The notes under the pieces were generated by a model. The model ran no database searches and was not told the origin of the DNA. It worked only from the letters and a program-made list of their open reading frames with translations. Positions 18,200 through 26,993 of a stretch of DNA of 64,000 bases are shown piece by piece. Source of the stretch: an uncultured Shewanella sp. (GTDB lineage Bacteria; Pseudomonadota; Gammaproteobacteria; Enterobacterales; Shewanellaceae); NCBI RefSeq assembly GCF_947497935.1, contig NZ_CANMIO010000004.1, positions 186,001-250,000 on the forward strand, in the 5' to 3' direction. The stretch's first letter is position 1; each line of letters opens with the position of its first letter. The translations under genes and the position numbers were made by a program.

Positions 18200-19552
18200 T
18201 TGACGACTTCAAATAATGCCCCACAAGCCCAAAATGTAGCAGCAACTGCCGCTCCATCATTTTTAGCCCTTACACCACTATTTCTGTTTTTAGCCTTATT
18301 TATTGGTGCAGGCGTTTACTTTCAAAGCCAAGGTGTAGACTTCGCTTTTTACCAGCTACCGAGTGTAGTCGCGATTTTACCAGCCATTGTTTTTGCCATT
18401 TTAATTTCGAAGCAAAAGCTTAACCAATCAATTGAAACTTTCTTAGCCGGTATTGGCCACTCAAATATCATCGCCATGTGCATGATCTATTTATTGGCTG
18501 GCGCCTTCGCTGCGGTAGCAAAAGCCACTGGCGGTGTCGACGCCACTGTCGCACTGGGCCTATCTTTAGTGCCTTCAAACTTATTGCTACCTGGCTTTTT
18601 CGTGATTGCAGCTTTTATTGCAACGGCCATGGGGACTTCTATGGGTACGATTGCAGCGGTCGCTCCAATTGCACTTGGCGTAGCTAATGAAGCACAAATC
18701 GACTTAGCCATTATGGCGGGCGCAGTGATCTCGGGGGCACTTTTTGGTGATAACCTATCTATTATCTCTGATACCACTATTGCAGCCACCCGTACTCAGG
18801 GCTGTCATATGAAAGATAAGTTTAAAGAAAACCTGATTTTCGCAATCCCAGCCTCAATCATCACCTTGGTTTTATTTACCTTTGCGGGTCAAGGTCAGGC
18901 AGATGTTGCCCCTCAGGATATCGACTTTATCAAGGTGATCCCTTACCTTACTATCTTGTTCTTAGCGGTTGCCGGTCTTAACGTATTTATCGTATTAACC
19001 ATAGGTATTTTATTAGCGGGTATTACGGGTATCGCCACCATGGATTACGGCGTAATCCAGTTTGGTCAAGATATCTATGCTGGCTTCGGTAGCATGCAAG
19101 AGATCTTTATCCTGTCTATGTTAGTCGGTGGTCTAGCCGCGCTAATGCAGCAGCAAGGTGGCTTAGCTTTTGTTAACCAACAGATTGAAAAACTAATTGC
19201 ACGTTTTTCTAAAGCCAAAGGCGAAGCTTCGTGCCGTGCATCTGAGCTTGGAATGGCGGGCATAGTGGCGGCTACCAACACCTGTGTGGCAAACAATACC
19301 GTATCGATTGTGGTAACTGGTGATATTGCAAAAGAGTTAGCCGAAAAGCACGGCGTCACACCAAAGCGTGCAGCCAGCATATTGGATATATTCTCTTGTA
19401 TCATTCAGGGTCTGATCCCATACGGCGCTCAGGCACTACTTGTAGCCTCAACCTTTAGCCTATCGCCATTAGATGTGGTCACCCACGCATGGTACTGCAT
19501 GATCTTAGCGGTTGTAGCCGTTGCGATAGTCATCTTCCGTAAGCGTCACTAG
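18200..19552 (+). CDS. metT: Methionine transporter, NhaC family
   Basis: An inner membrane protein of about 450 residues with roughly 12 membrane segments. The NhaC/YfmO-like family blocks are visible: MCMIYLLAGAFAAVAKATGGVDA, ATAMGTSMGTIAAVAPIA, SGALFGDNLSIISDTTIAATRTQG and NNTVSIVVTGDIAKELAEKHGV. NhaC members with an upstream MetJ operator are the predicted methionine uptake system MetT of Shewanella and relatives, and two perfect met boxes are present here. The start is uncertain. I prefer the TTG at 18200, after AAGAGAG, over an in-frame TTG at 18134 that would add a charged, poorly conserved N-terminus. Confidence 0.85.
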   Translation: MTTSNNAPQAQNVAATAAPSFLALTPLFLFLALFIGAGVYFQSQGVDFAFYQLPSVVAILPAIVFAILISKQKLNQSIETFLAGIGHSNIIAMCMIYLLAGAFAAVAKATGGVDATVALGLSLVPSNLLLPGFFVIAAFIATAMGTSMGTIAAVAPIALGVANEAQIDLAIMAGAVISGALFGDNLSIISDTTIAATRTQGCHMKDKFKENLIFAIPASIITLVLFTFAGQGQADVAPQDIDFIKVIPYLTILFLAVAGLNVFIVLTIGILLAGITGIATMDYGVIQFGQDIYAGFGSMQEIFILSMLVGGLAALMQQQGGLAFVNQQIEKLIARFSKAKGEASCRASELGMAGIVAATNTCVANNTVSIVVTGDIAKELAEKHGVTPKRAASILDIFSCIIQGLIPYGAQALLVASTFSLSPLDVVTHAWYCMILAVVAVAIVIFRKRH

Positions 19553-19631
19553 GCCGTAAGCGTAAATACTCAGCCATTTTATTACTTATTTGGTATAAAA
19601 GTGAGTTCTGACTAAACGCATTCTATAATCA

Positions 19632-19663
19632 GGGAGTACATACATATGTACTCCTTTTTTTTA
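19632..19663 (+). terminator. Intrinsic terminator after metT
   Basis: Ten-base perfect stem GGAGTACATA/TATGTACTCC with a two-base centre at 19633-19654, followed by eight T residues. Confidence 0.92.
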
Positions 19664-19688
19664 GGCGTTAATCATAAGCGGAACCGAC

Positions 19689-20402
19689 ATGGACGACAAA
19701 TTACGGGAAGAATCGATGCAGTATGATCTGCACCGCTTAGTGGTAATGTTGATTTTTCTCGGGGCAATAATAGCAGTAACAGGCGTTTCTTTATCTGTAT
19801 GGTTTGAATATCAGAAAATCGGTTTCGACGTTATAAACAAACGAGCAGACTTGCTAGGTGATTACACCTACACTCGCTATGCCTATATTTACAACATCTC
19901 TCTAATGGTGGCGGGATTATGTATCCTGTTATCCATGATTACATTATTGCTATTAAAGTTAGGCCATTTTAGCCATTATTTATCATGCATCGGGATCGGG
20001 GTAGGTTCTTGTGTGGTTCTGATGGGAATATTCCCTATCAACTACTTAGAAACTCACCAACTGGTTTTAACCTGCTTCTTAGTGGGTACACCAGTGATGT
20101 ATTTTCTCTGTATCATAGATAGGCTTTATCAAGATTCAGCTTGTAGCTGGCCGGTTTTTTTTATCAGTGTTTTAGGCTTTATCTCATCATCTTGGCTGGT
20201 TTTTCAGTTAAACTGGCATACCTTGGACTTTGACCCTTGTGACAAGCATTATCCCCAACAAAATTACTGCTGGGTAGCGATGACTCTCTGGGCACAAACT
20301 AATATTGTGATGATCTGGAGCCTTGCCCACGCTTGGAACATACGTCAAACGGCCATTAATAATTACCGTGAACTCACACAGCAATATTTAGCTAAAGAAT
20401 AA
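19689..20402 (+). CDS. Six-span membrane protein, DUF998-like
   Basis: A 237-residue hydrophobic protein with about six membrane segments (e.g. VVMLIFLGAIIAVTGVSLSV, MVAGLCILLSMITLLLL, YLSCIGIGVGSCVVLMGIF, GFISSSWLVFQL). The pattern of a mid-protein GIFPINYLETHQLVLTCFL and an acidic loop after the first span resembles DUF998-type proteins, but this is by topology and a short motif. The alternative start MQYDLHRL nine codons later is possible. It precedes the pseudouridine synthase gene by 12 bases, so the two may be co-transcribed. Confidence 0.6.
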   Translation: MDDKLREESMQYDLHRLVVMLIFLGAIIAVTGVSLSVWFEYQKIGFDVINKRADLLGDYTYTRYAYIYNISLMVAGLCILLSMITLLLLKLGHFSHYLSCIGIGVGSCVVLMGIFPINYLETHQLVLTCFLVGTPVMYFLCIIDRLYQDSACSWPVFFISVLGFISSSWLVFQLNWHTLDFDPCDKHYPQQNYCWVAMTLWAQTNIVMIWSLAHAWNIRQTAINNYRELTQQYLAKE

Positions 20403-20414
20403 CTATCCCAATTC

Positions 20415-21131
20415 ATGAGACTCGCAAAATACCTTGCCTTAACCGGCTGCTGTTCCCGTCGCGCCGCGACTCGTTTAATCAGAGACGGCCTAGTCCGTAT
20501 CGATGAGCGCCTCGCTAACCACGTCGATTGTGTGACCCTAATCGACACTCCAGAAGGTCAGCGCAGCGCCGAGCAGATCTATGTAAACGATGAGCCGATT
20601 AGTACCGTCGAAGCTAAAGCCTACTGGCTGTTTAATAAAGCCGTCGGCACCGACAGTCGCTTGCTAGCGCACCTACCAAACAGCTTATTACATCTGTTGC
20701 CTGAATCCCCCCGCCTCTACCCTGTCGGCCGTCTCGATAAAGACAGTCGCGGTTTACTGATCTTAACCAACGATGGTGAGCTAACCCACAAGCTGATGCA
20801 TCCGGATTTTGGTCATGCTAAGACTTACCATGTGCAAGTTGACCGTGCTTTTGATGATGCTTTTCTTGCTAGCATGGCCGCGGGGGTGAGCTATAAAGAT
20901 GTCACGACTTTGCCTTGTGTGATGAGCCGTTTAGGTTCTGATAAGTATCAGATCACTTTGACCCAGGGATTAAACCGTCAAATACGCCGTATGTCACAGG
21001 CGTTGGGGTTTAAGGTTATCGACCTTAAACGGGTATCGATTCAGAGTTTACTGTTAGGGGATTTGGCAGAGGGTTCTATGAGACCTTTGAGTTCCGATGA
21101 GCTAACGGAATTGTTAGCTTCTGTTGCTTAG
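20415..21131 (+). CDS. rluF: 23S rRNA pseudouridine synthase, RluF-like
   Basis: A 238-residue RsuA/RluB/E/F-type pseudouridine synthase. An S4 RNA-binding domain occupies the first 60 residues (LAKYLALTGCCSRRAATRLI). The catalytic aspartate sits in PVGRLDKDSRGLLILTNDGEL at about residue 108. LTQGLNRQIRRMSQALGFKV near residue 180 is the RluF-type signature rather than the RsuA or RluB version, suggesting modification around 23S U2604. It lacks the long basic tail of E. coli RluF, so the subfamily call is moderately sure. Its substrate is inferred from family. Confidence 0.8.
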   Translation: MRLAKYLALTGCCSRRAATRLIRDGLVRIDERLANHVDCVTLIDTPEGQRSAEQIYVNDEPISTVEAKAYWLFNKAVGTDSRLLAHLPNSLLHLLPESPRLYPVGRLDKDSRGLLILTNDGELTHKLMHPDFGHAKTYHVQVDRAFDDAFLASMAAGVSYKDVTTLPCVMSRLGSDKYQITLTQGLNRQIRRMSQALGFKVIDLKRVSIQSLLLGDLAEGSMRPLSSDELTELLASVA

Positions 21132-21164
21132 GGTTTAGGTTCGAGTTAACCATTAAACCTTGTC

Positions 21165-21640
21165 TTACTAAGCTGCGCTTGAGCTTGGAGTTAGACTTTG
21201 TCTAACAAGTTCTGTTGAAGGCAATCAAGCTGCGCTTGACCTTTAAGTTAGACTGCGTCTAACAACTAAAGTCGTGAGCTTCCAGCTCACACTCGGGCAA
21301 AAGGGGGACAACAGCTTCCCCCTCTTGCATCACCCGAGCCGCCCCGACGAAGTTGTTGATCCTCAGGTATTTTCGAAAATCTCTATCGCCTCAGAATCGC
21401 CATCTGATAGACAGGAAGTCTGAATGTCTTAAAGTGCATGGATGCACGAGAAAGACCATGGCTCTACTAAGCCTACCTCATCATCCATGACTCGCTCACG
21501 TGATTGTTCTTCAATACCTTAAGCAACTCCGATGGGGAATAGGTGTTTTCTGTTAGCCCGATATCATTCGATAGTTTTCTCTACCCCTATTATTCTTCGG
21601 CGACTCTGATGAGGAATGGGTGTCTTCTGTAAGTTTGTTA
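21165..21640 (+). repeat. Left arm of a long imperfect inverted repeat
   Basis: No gene lies in 21132-21851. The arm contains, in order: AAGCTGCGCTTGAGCTT with TAGAC..GTCTAACAA (21170-21209, repeated in degenerate form at 21227-21266); a GTGAGCTTCCAGCTCAC hairpin (21273-21289); GCCGCCCCGACGAAGTTGT (about 21329-21353); GCAACTCCGATGGGGAAT with GGTGTTTTCTGT (21522-21554); and a degenerate third copy of that last block at 21598-21630. The same blocks recur in the same order on the opposite strand at 22825-23205. Confidence 0.75.
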
Positions 21641-21719
21641 ACAGCAAAAAATAGTTGGTTGAAATTAGCGACAAAGGAGCAAAATCAACTCTTTATCGCC
21701 CTTGTTAACGCGCGAAATG

Positions 21720-21818
21720 CCAGTGTTCCATACTCTTGAGCGAAGCGAAAAACCAGTGTTCCATACTCTTGGGCGAAGCGAAAAACCAGTGTTCCATACT
21801 CTTGGGCGAAGCGAAAAT
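21720..21818 (+). repeat. Three tandem copies of a 33-bp repeat
   Basis: Copies begin at 21720, 21753 and 21786 and share CCAGTGTTCCATACTCTTG then GCGAAGCGAAAA. The first copy differs at one G/A position. Read on the minus strand this gives TTTTCGCTTCGCCCAAGAG, a word that also occurs in Vibrio-type integron attC sites. The block sits just downstream of the XRE gene. Confidence 0.9.
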
Positions 21819-21851
21819 GGCACGAGTTTTTAGTCGCTGTTGAACAACTTG

Positions 21852-22319
21852 TTATATGCCTTTTTCTGGGTCCGGCACACAATAAAGCATTAAAGTTTCG
21901 ATATTAATGCTTTCATTGAACTTCAAGTGCTTGCGCTTTTCTACTACCCACCAGTTTCCATAAGCTTGAGAGTAGTTACTGTTTTCAAATGAAATGTAAA
22001 ATTGCTCACCAGGTAAAGGAGGGATTATAGGGTCAAAGTAACTTTGCTGTTCAATACACTCACCTTCAAAGTAAATCTCAAGGATGTACTCTTTTCGGTT
22101 TTCCCGTGGATGCTGCACAACCTCGGTTTTAGCATAGAAAATTTCACTCATTTCAATCTCAAATGCTGATGCTAAGGCTTGCTGAGACTCTAAAGATGCC
22201 TTTTTACCAGACTCTATTCGCTGAATTGTTTTACTCGATAAGCCAGAGACAAATGATAGATGTTCCTGAGACCAACCTTTTAACTCTCTGAGCTGTTTTA
22301 CTTTTTTACCTATGGTCAT
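21852..22319 (-). CDS. XRE-family HTH regulator with unknown C-terminal domain
   Basis: A 155-residue protein. Residues 1-60 are a classic HTH_3 domain (VKQLRELKGWSQEHLSFVSG then SSKTIQRIESGKKASLES). Residues 65-155 form an unrecognised beta-rich domain with ILEIYFEGECIEQQSYFDPI and WWVVEKRKHLKFNESI. It is probably a DNA-binding repressor of unknown target. Its neighbourhood is unusual: no gene lies within 700 bases on one side and 1 kb on the other, repeats flank it on both sides, and an attC-like segment follows its stop. That suggests acquisition as a single cassette or small mobile unit; this is inference. Confidence 0.75.
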   Translation of the reverse strand: MTIGKKVKQLRELKGWSQEHLSFVSGLSSKTIQRIESGKKASLESQQALASAFEIEMSEIFYAKTEVVQHPRENRKEYILEIYFEGECIEQQSYFDPIIPPLPGEQFYISFENSNYSQAYGNWWVVEKRKHLKFNESINIETLMLYCVPDPEKGI

Positions 22320-22824
22320 ATAAATTTCCCAATTCTTTTGATTGAGTAAAATCTACCATTCCCCTACAGACAGAACAACGACACTATAAGGACATGATTA
22401 GGACTAGCGCATAACATTTGTTTTGTGCGCATGCATTTCTAAAAGTGAGCATGGATATTGATGCCTTATCTAAATGACTAAGTAGCAATCACTTATCGAT
22501 TAGCAAAAGTAGGTCAACAGGCTTATTGTTTATCTGTTCCGCTCATAATCTGAAACTCATAAAGGGGCATTTACGCGTTAGACATCAAGCAACTCAACTT
22601 AAAGTAAAACACCAATTATCCCGTGTAGATACGGCTGCGGGCTTCGATGACATGGATGTCATCGCAGAGCTTACAGGGATTGTACTTGCAGCGTCTCGCA
22701 GCAGTGTCTGCACATGCGCCCGCTGCAGGCGATTAATAACTCTAAAGCACCGATTTAATACTCACAGCCATATAGCACCGAGCACAAATAGAAATGTAAT
22801 CAGCCTTCATTCGAAGGTAAACAC
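22320..22824. other. Gap upstream of the XRE gene
   Basis: No convincing gene. A near-palindrome GCGCATAACATTTG...TTTTGTGCGC lies at about 22408-22431. On the minus strand it contains GTTATGCGC, which resembles an integron cassette core site (GTTRRRY-like). A GATGACATGGATGTCATC palindrome lies near 22647-22664. Confidence 0.4.
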
Positions 22825-23205
22825 GTTTTGGGGCAAAACTGAGTTACGAAACTCACAGAAAACACCAGTTCCCCATCGGAGTTGCCGAAGTACGTTGAAG
22901 AAATAGTCGTAATGCCCACACGGACGTGGGCATAGCCTTCGCGGGGCAGGATGCCCCATCGGAAGCGTTAGACTATTTCGAATAAGTACGAGGGAGACAA
23001 CTTCGTCGGGGCGGCAGGGGTGATCCAAGAGGGGATTGCTGTTGATCCCCTCTTGGCCGTGTGTGAGCTGGAAGCTCACGACTTTAGTCAGGCGCAGCCT
23101 GATGCCTTAAATCTCAAGTGTGGCACGAAGCGCCACGACGTTCGTTGTTAGACGCAGTCTAGCTGTAAGCTCAAGCGCAGCTTGGTATCTTACAAATGAG
23201 TTTGA
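22825..23205 (-). repeat. Right arm of the long imperfect inverted repeat
   Basis: Read on the minus strand from 23205 to 22825, this repeats the blocks of the left arm in the same order: AAGCTGCGCTTGAGCTTAC with TAGACTGCGTCTAACAAC (23145-23193), AAAGTCGTGAGCTTCCAGCTCACAC (about 23066-23092), CCGCCCCGACGAAGTTGT (about 22998-23018), and GCAACTCCGATGGGGAAC with GGTGTTTTCTGT (about 22857-22886). An extra hairpin, AGAGGGGAT..GATCCCCTCTT, lies at 23028-23062. The remaining bases up to the peptidase gene hold only its terminator. Confidence 0.75.
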
Positions 23206-23266
23206 GCTGAAAGCTCAATACCAACCTTGGGCATATGGCCGCCACCAAACCAACCACCAAAGATCA

Positions 23267-23298
23267 AAAAAGCCGAAACACTTTCATGTTTCGGCTTT
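23267..23298 (-). terminator. Terminator of the peptidase S46 gene
   Basis: Stem AAAGCCGAAACA/TGTTTCGGCTTT. On the minus strand it is followed by a run of T. It lies about 45 bases past the gene stop. Confidence 0.88.
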
Positions 23299-23343
23299 TG
23301 CATCTAAAAGACCTATCTAACCTTGATCTATCAAGGTCGCAGA

Positions 23344-25500
23344 TTAATGAACAATTTCCATTTCTTCTAGAAGGTTATCTGCATTATCGAGATACTTCAT
23401 CACCCAAAGCATATAACGACTATCGACTTGGATAGAACGGTTAGTCTCGGTGTCGTAACCCCAATCACCGATAATACTCTCGTACACACCATCAAACAGT
23501 AGACCCACAAGCTCGGCGCGACCATTCAAGGTTGGTGAACCTGAGTTACCACCTGTAGTATCAAGAGTCGATAAGAAGTTTACTGGCACTGAGTCCAATG
23601 ACTTCACATAGTAATCACCGTACTGCTTGTTAGCGATAAGCTCTAGCTGCTTCATAGGTGCGTTAAATGGCTCTACACCTGTGTCTTTCGCTAAAATACC
23701 TTCAAGGCGTGTAAATGGCTCAGCGTATAGGCCATCTTCTGGTGAGTAACCTTTCACATGACCGACTGTTACACGTAGGCTTGAGTTAGCGTCGGCGTAA
23801 ACGGGCTTACCTTGCTCGCGGTTATAAGCAATGATGGCATCCATATACATAGGACGAACCTTCATCAAGTCACCTGCAAGTTGCTTTTCAGCCTGCTCAC
23901 GCTTCATGCGCTCATCATAGGTCGCAACGGCGTACTGAATGAATGGGTCTTTTGACTTTTTGAACTCGGCAACTGACTTGTCCATCCAAGCTAGGCGGGT
24001 TTCTTTGTCTGAAAGCTTAGTGTTGGCGTACATCTTATCAAGCGTCTTGCTTAGCTTAGCCGCATCAAAATTGTTAGTGATACCAAAGGCTTTATCAAAC
24101 GCGGGTAAGCGCTGATCTTTTGGAAGCGCTGCGTAACGAGTGATAAGGTCTAACAACATGGCTTTATCAACACTCGCAGCATAACGGCGCTCAATACGCT
24201 CCATGCCTGATGTAAAACGTGTCATATCACGCTCTTGATAACCCGGCTCACGTTCCATATCTGGCAGGGCTTTTTCATTGGCTAATCGGTACAGGCGACC
24301 AGAAGTACTTAACATGGTGCTGTAACCCATATAGCTAAGTAGTAAATCACGTTCTTGGCCTTGCTGACCTTTAGCAATGAGCTTATCAAGCTCGGCGAGT
24401 ACCTTACCGTATTGCTGCTTACGCTTGCTATCGGCGCTAATCCAGTTAGCTAGCTTCTGCTCTAGAGCTTTACGGTCATCAAGCATGGTCGATTTACCAT
24501 AAAACTCGATCATAGAGGTGAAGTTCTTAGCATAGTTAGCTAAACCTGCAATTGAGCTTTCGTACTTAATACGCTCATCGCTGCCCTCAGGCGCGGTCTC
24601 TTTAATGATCTCAATTAGGCGTTCACGTAAGATCTTGCCTTCAGGATATGACCACTCAAATTGGTTTTCGACTTCGTTAGCTGTACGGTAACGGTTGGTG
24701 CGCCCCGGATAACCAGCAACCATCACAAAGTCACCTTCACTCACGCCTTTAGCCGATACTTTTAAGAAGCTTTTTGGCTCGAATGGCACGTTGTCTTTGC
24801 TGAAATCTGCTGGCTTACCGTCTTTTGATACGTAAGCACGATAGAAAGCATAATCGCCGGTGTGACGTGGCCACATCCAGTTATCCACATCACCGCCATA
24901 CTTACCCACGCTGGCTGCTGGTGTGTATGTTAAACGCACATCGCGAATTTCTAGTTGCTTAACTAGGTAATACTCTAGACCGCCGTGGAAGCTGTATACC
25001 TTACAACGGTAACCGTCTTCTTTTTCACACTCGGCAACTAGGCCTTTTTCTTTTTGCTCAATGCCCTTGTAAAACTCGTTACCCTTTTTGTTTTCAAGAC
25101 CGTTTTTAACCTTGGCGGTCACGTCAACAACGCTTTCAGTCACATACACACGTGAGCCTGGGGTCGCTGGCAACTCTTCGCCAAAAGACTTAGCTAAGAA
25201 GCCGTCACGTAGTAGGTTTTTCTCTGGGGTCGAGTTGTACTGAATAGAGCCGTAGGCGCAGTGATGGTTAGTCACTACTAGACCTTTTGGTGAAACGAAC
25301 GATGCCGTACAGCCGCCAAGGCTTATCACTGCGTTCATTGGGAATTCTGTCAGTTTTGAAATCGAGTTAACATCAATTTCTAACCCTTTCGCCTTAAGCT
25401 CATCTGCCATGGCAGGAAGTTGATAAGGCTGCCACATACCTTCGTCAGCTAGAGCGCCAAAAGAGGTCGCCATAGCCGCTGTCAAAAGCCATTTTTTCAT
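23344..25500 (-). CDS. Peptidase S46 (dipeptidyl-peptidase 7/11 type)
   Basis: A 718-residue exported serine exopeptidase with a signal peptide ending at ALA-DEG. It has the S46 N-terminus GMWQPYQLP. The trypsin-like catalytic triad is visible: His in LVVTNHHCAYGSIQ (near residue 80), Asp in KYGGDVDNWMWPRHTGDYAF (near 220), and Ser in TTGGNSGSPTLNG (near 650). Family members release dipeptides from oligopeptides in the periplasm, feeding amino acid catabolism; Shewanella-type genomes usually carry several. S1 specificity (Asp/Glu or hydrophobic) cannot be assigned by eye. Monocistronic, with its own terminator. Confidence 0.93.
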   Translation of the reverse strand: MKKWLLTAAMATSFGALADEGMWQPYQLPAMADELKAKGLEIDVNSISKLTEFPMNAVISLGGCTASFVSPKGLVVTNHHCAYGSIQYNSTPEKNLLRDGFLAKSFGEELPATPGSRVYVTESVVDVTAKVKNGLENKKGNEFYKGIEQKEKGLVAECEKEDGYRCKVYSFHGGLEYYLVKQLEIRDVRLTYTPAASVGKYGGDVDNWMWPRHTGDYAFYRAYVSKDGKPADFSKDNVPFEPKSFLKVSAKGVSEGDFVMVAGYPGRTNRYRTANEVENQFEWSYPEGKILRERLIEIIKETAPEGSDERIKYESSIAGLANYAKNFTSMIEFYGKSTMLDDRKALEQKLANWISADSKRKQQYGKVLAELDKLIAKGQQGQERDLLLSYMGYSTMLSTSGRLYRLANEKALPDMEREPGYQERDMTRFTSGMERIERRYAASVDKAMLLDLITRYAALPKDQRLPAFDKAFGITNNFDAAKLSKTLDKMYANTKLSDKETRLAWMDKSVAEFKKSKDPFIQYAVATYDERMKREQAEKQLAGDLMKVRPMYMDAIIAYNREQGKPVYADANSSLRVTVGHVKGYSPEDGLYAEPFTRLEGILAKDTGVEPFNAPMKQLELIANKQYGDYYVKSLDSVPVNFLSTLDTTGGNSGSPTLNGRAELVGLLFDGVYESIIGDWGYDTETNRSIQVDSRYMLWVMKYLDNADNLLEEMEIVH

Positions 25501-25619
25501 TTTTATAAGTCCATTTCTTATCTCTTATTAGAGCTTTATTAAGAGCTTTATTAAGAGTATTTTTTAGATTTTTTGTTGATTACTTGTGCGTCGATATTCA
25601 ATTTTATTAGGCCGGAAAA

Positions 25620-25664
25620 ACAAAAAAGCCGAGCTCAATATTTTCATATTCGAGCTCGACTTTA
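25620..25664 (-). terminator. Terminator of the aromatic amino acid permease gene
   Basis: An imperfect stem with core CGAGCTC/GAGCTCG plus flanking AAAG/CTTT and ATAT/ATAT pairs. On the minus strand it ends in TTTTTTGTTTTT. It is 130 bases past the permease stop and also lies upstream of the peptidase gene. Confidence 0.8.
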
Positions 25665-25793
25665 TCATAAGAAGAGGCGCTGATAACAGTTTCTGAATTA
25701 ATCTCTTACAAAGCTGTTACCTTGTAAAAAAGCCTTCAAGCCATATACGCTAACTGCATCCTGTATTTAATCTTCTAGTTACAACCTGCCAAG

Positions 25794-26993
25794 TTATAGT
25801 GCCACCCATAGCTGAGCCAGAATAATAGCTAAACCGGCGAGCCCTGCTAGACCGAGTGCGGTATTACCACCACAAACCTGATAACCACCTAAATTTTGCT
25901 TACGCTGGCGCAGTGCCATTGCGATAGGCAAGAAGATAATAATCACCACTAGCGGAATAGCCGCAAAACCTAACACCTTGTAGAAACCATCAGGGTAGTA
26001 CAATGCACAAAGTAGTGGTGGTACAAAGGTCAGTAACCATGTTTGTACGCGGCCTAATGCATTTTCTTTAGCACGTGTAAGCTCGGCAACATAATCTAAT
26101 AAACTCATGGTCACGCCAAGGAACGAAGTTACCAAGGCGAAATTAGCGAATAGATCGATGAAAGACTTCAACACTGACGACTCTGCAACACCTTGCAGCG
26201 CCGTAACAAGCAATGGCAAAGAGCCAGCAAATTCATGTACCGTTTTGCCGCCCAAGGTGCCTAAGGTCACCACTAACCATAGGATGTAGCACACAAGCGG
26301 AATGGTTGAACCTATAATTAACACTTTACGCAACGACATGGCGTCGCCATCTAAATAGCGCACTATGGTCGCAATACATACATGGAAGCCGAACGAGGTG
26401 AACACAATAGGAATAGCCGCTAACCATAGGTTGGTTAAGTCGCTGCTAGTCACCATACCTTCGGTTGAATTATTCATCATCAGACTCATGTCGACTTCTG
26501 GTAGCAAGTAGGCAACCACGATCACCAGTAGCGTGATCATTGAGGTAAACAACACCCGTGACACTTTATCAATCCAGCTAACGCCAATCGCGATAATGCC
26601 ACCGAAAATCAGCGTAAATAGTAACACCGAGAATTGACTGCCAACGTCCATACCAACCATTGCCATCTTTGATTCAAGCAGCGACGAGCCCCCCATCAAA
26701 TACACCATGGTGAGCGCGAACAGCAGGCTTAAGAATGAGCCGCCCTGAATAAGCTGGCCTACTTTACCTAAGGTTTTACCGGTAATGCTGTGCAGATTTA
26801 AACCAACACCTACCCGTAGGTTAATCTCAAGCATTAGGAGTGAGGTATAAATGGATATACCCCAAATTACGATAAGTAAAAGCAGTGCCGGAATGGTACC
26901 TAATGAAGCAGTTGCTAGAGGCAAAGCCAACATACCGCCACCAATTGCCGTTCCTGCGACAATGGCAACTGAGCCAAGTATTTTTGAGTTCAC
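25794..26993 (-). CDS. tyrP: Aromatic amino acid permease, TyrP-like (HAAAP family)
   Basis: A 399-residue inner membrane protein with about 11 spans. Family blocks: GSVAIVAGTAIGGGMLALPLA at the N-terminus, PIVFTSFGFHVCIATIVRYLDGD near residue 200, and ATSFLGV-like VTSFLGVTMSLLDYVAEL near 290. It is closer to TyrP (tyrosine) than to Mtr or TnaB by overall pattern, but substrate is not certain. It is expected to import an aromatic amino acid with protons. I looked for a TyrR box in the upstream gap and saw none. Single-gene unit. Confidence 0.82.
   Translation of the reverse strand: MNSKILGSVAIVAGTAIGGGMLALPLATASLGTIPALLLLIVIWGISIYTSLLMLEINLRVGVGLNLHSITGKTLGKVGQLIQGGSFLSLLFALTMVYLMGGSSLLESKMAMVGMDVGSQFSVLLFTLIFGGIIAIGVSWIDKVSRVLFTSMITLLVIVVAYLLPEVDMSLMMNNSTEGMVTSSDLTNLWLAAIPIVFTSFGFHVCIATIVRYLDGDAMSLRKVLIIGSTIPLVCYILWLVVTLGTLGGKTVHEFAGSLPLLVTALQGVAESSVLKSFIDLFANFALVTSFLGVTMSLLDYVAELTRAKENALGRVQTWLLTFVPPLLCALYYPDGFYKVLGFAAIPLVVIIIFLPIAMALRQRKQNLGGYQVCGGNTALGLAGLAGLAIILAQLWVAL

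Noticed and set aside
21685..21882. Minus-strand 65-codon frame with three 11-residue repeats
   Set aside because: The repeats are simply the 33-bp tandem units read in frame; it overlaps the end of the XRE gene and has no start support.
22526..23079. Two overlapping frames (plus 22526-22906, minus 22807-23079)
   Set aside because: They lie in the right inverted-repeat arm and its flank, have no ribosome sites and unnatural, His/Arg/Ser-rich composition.
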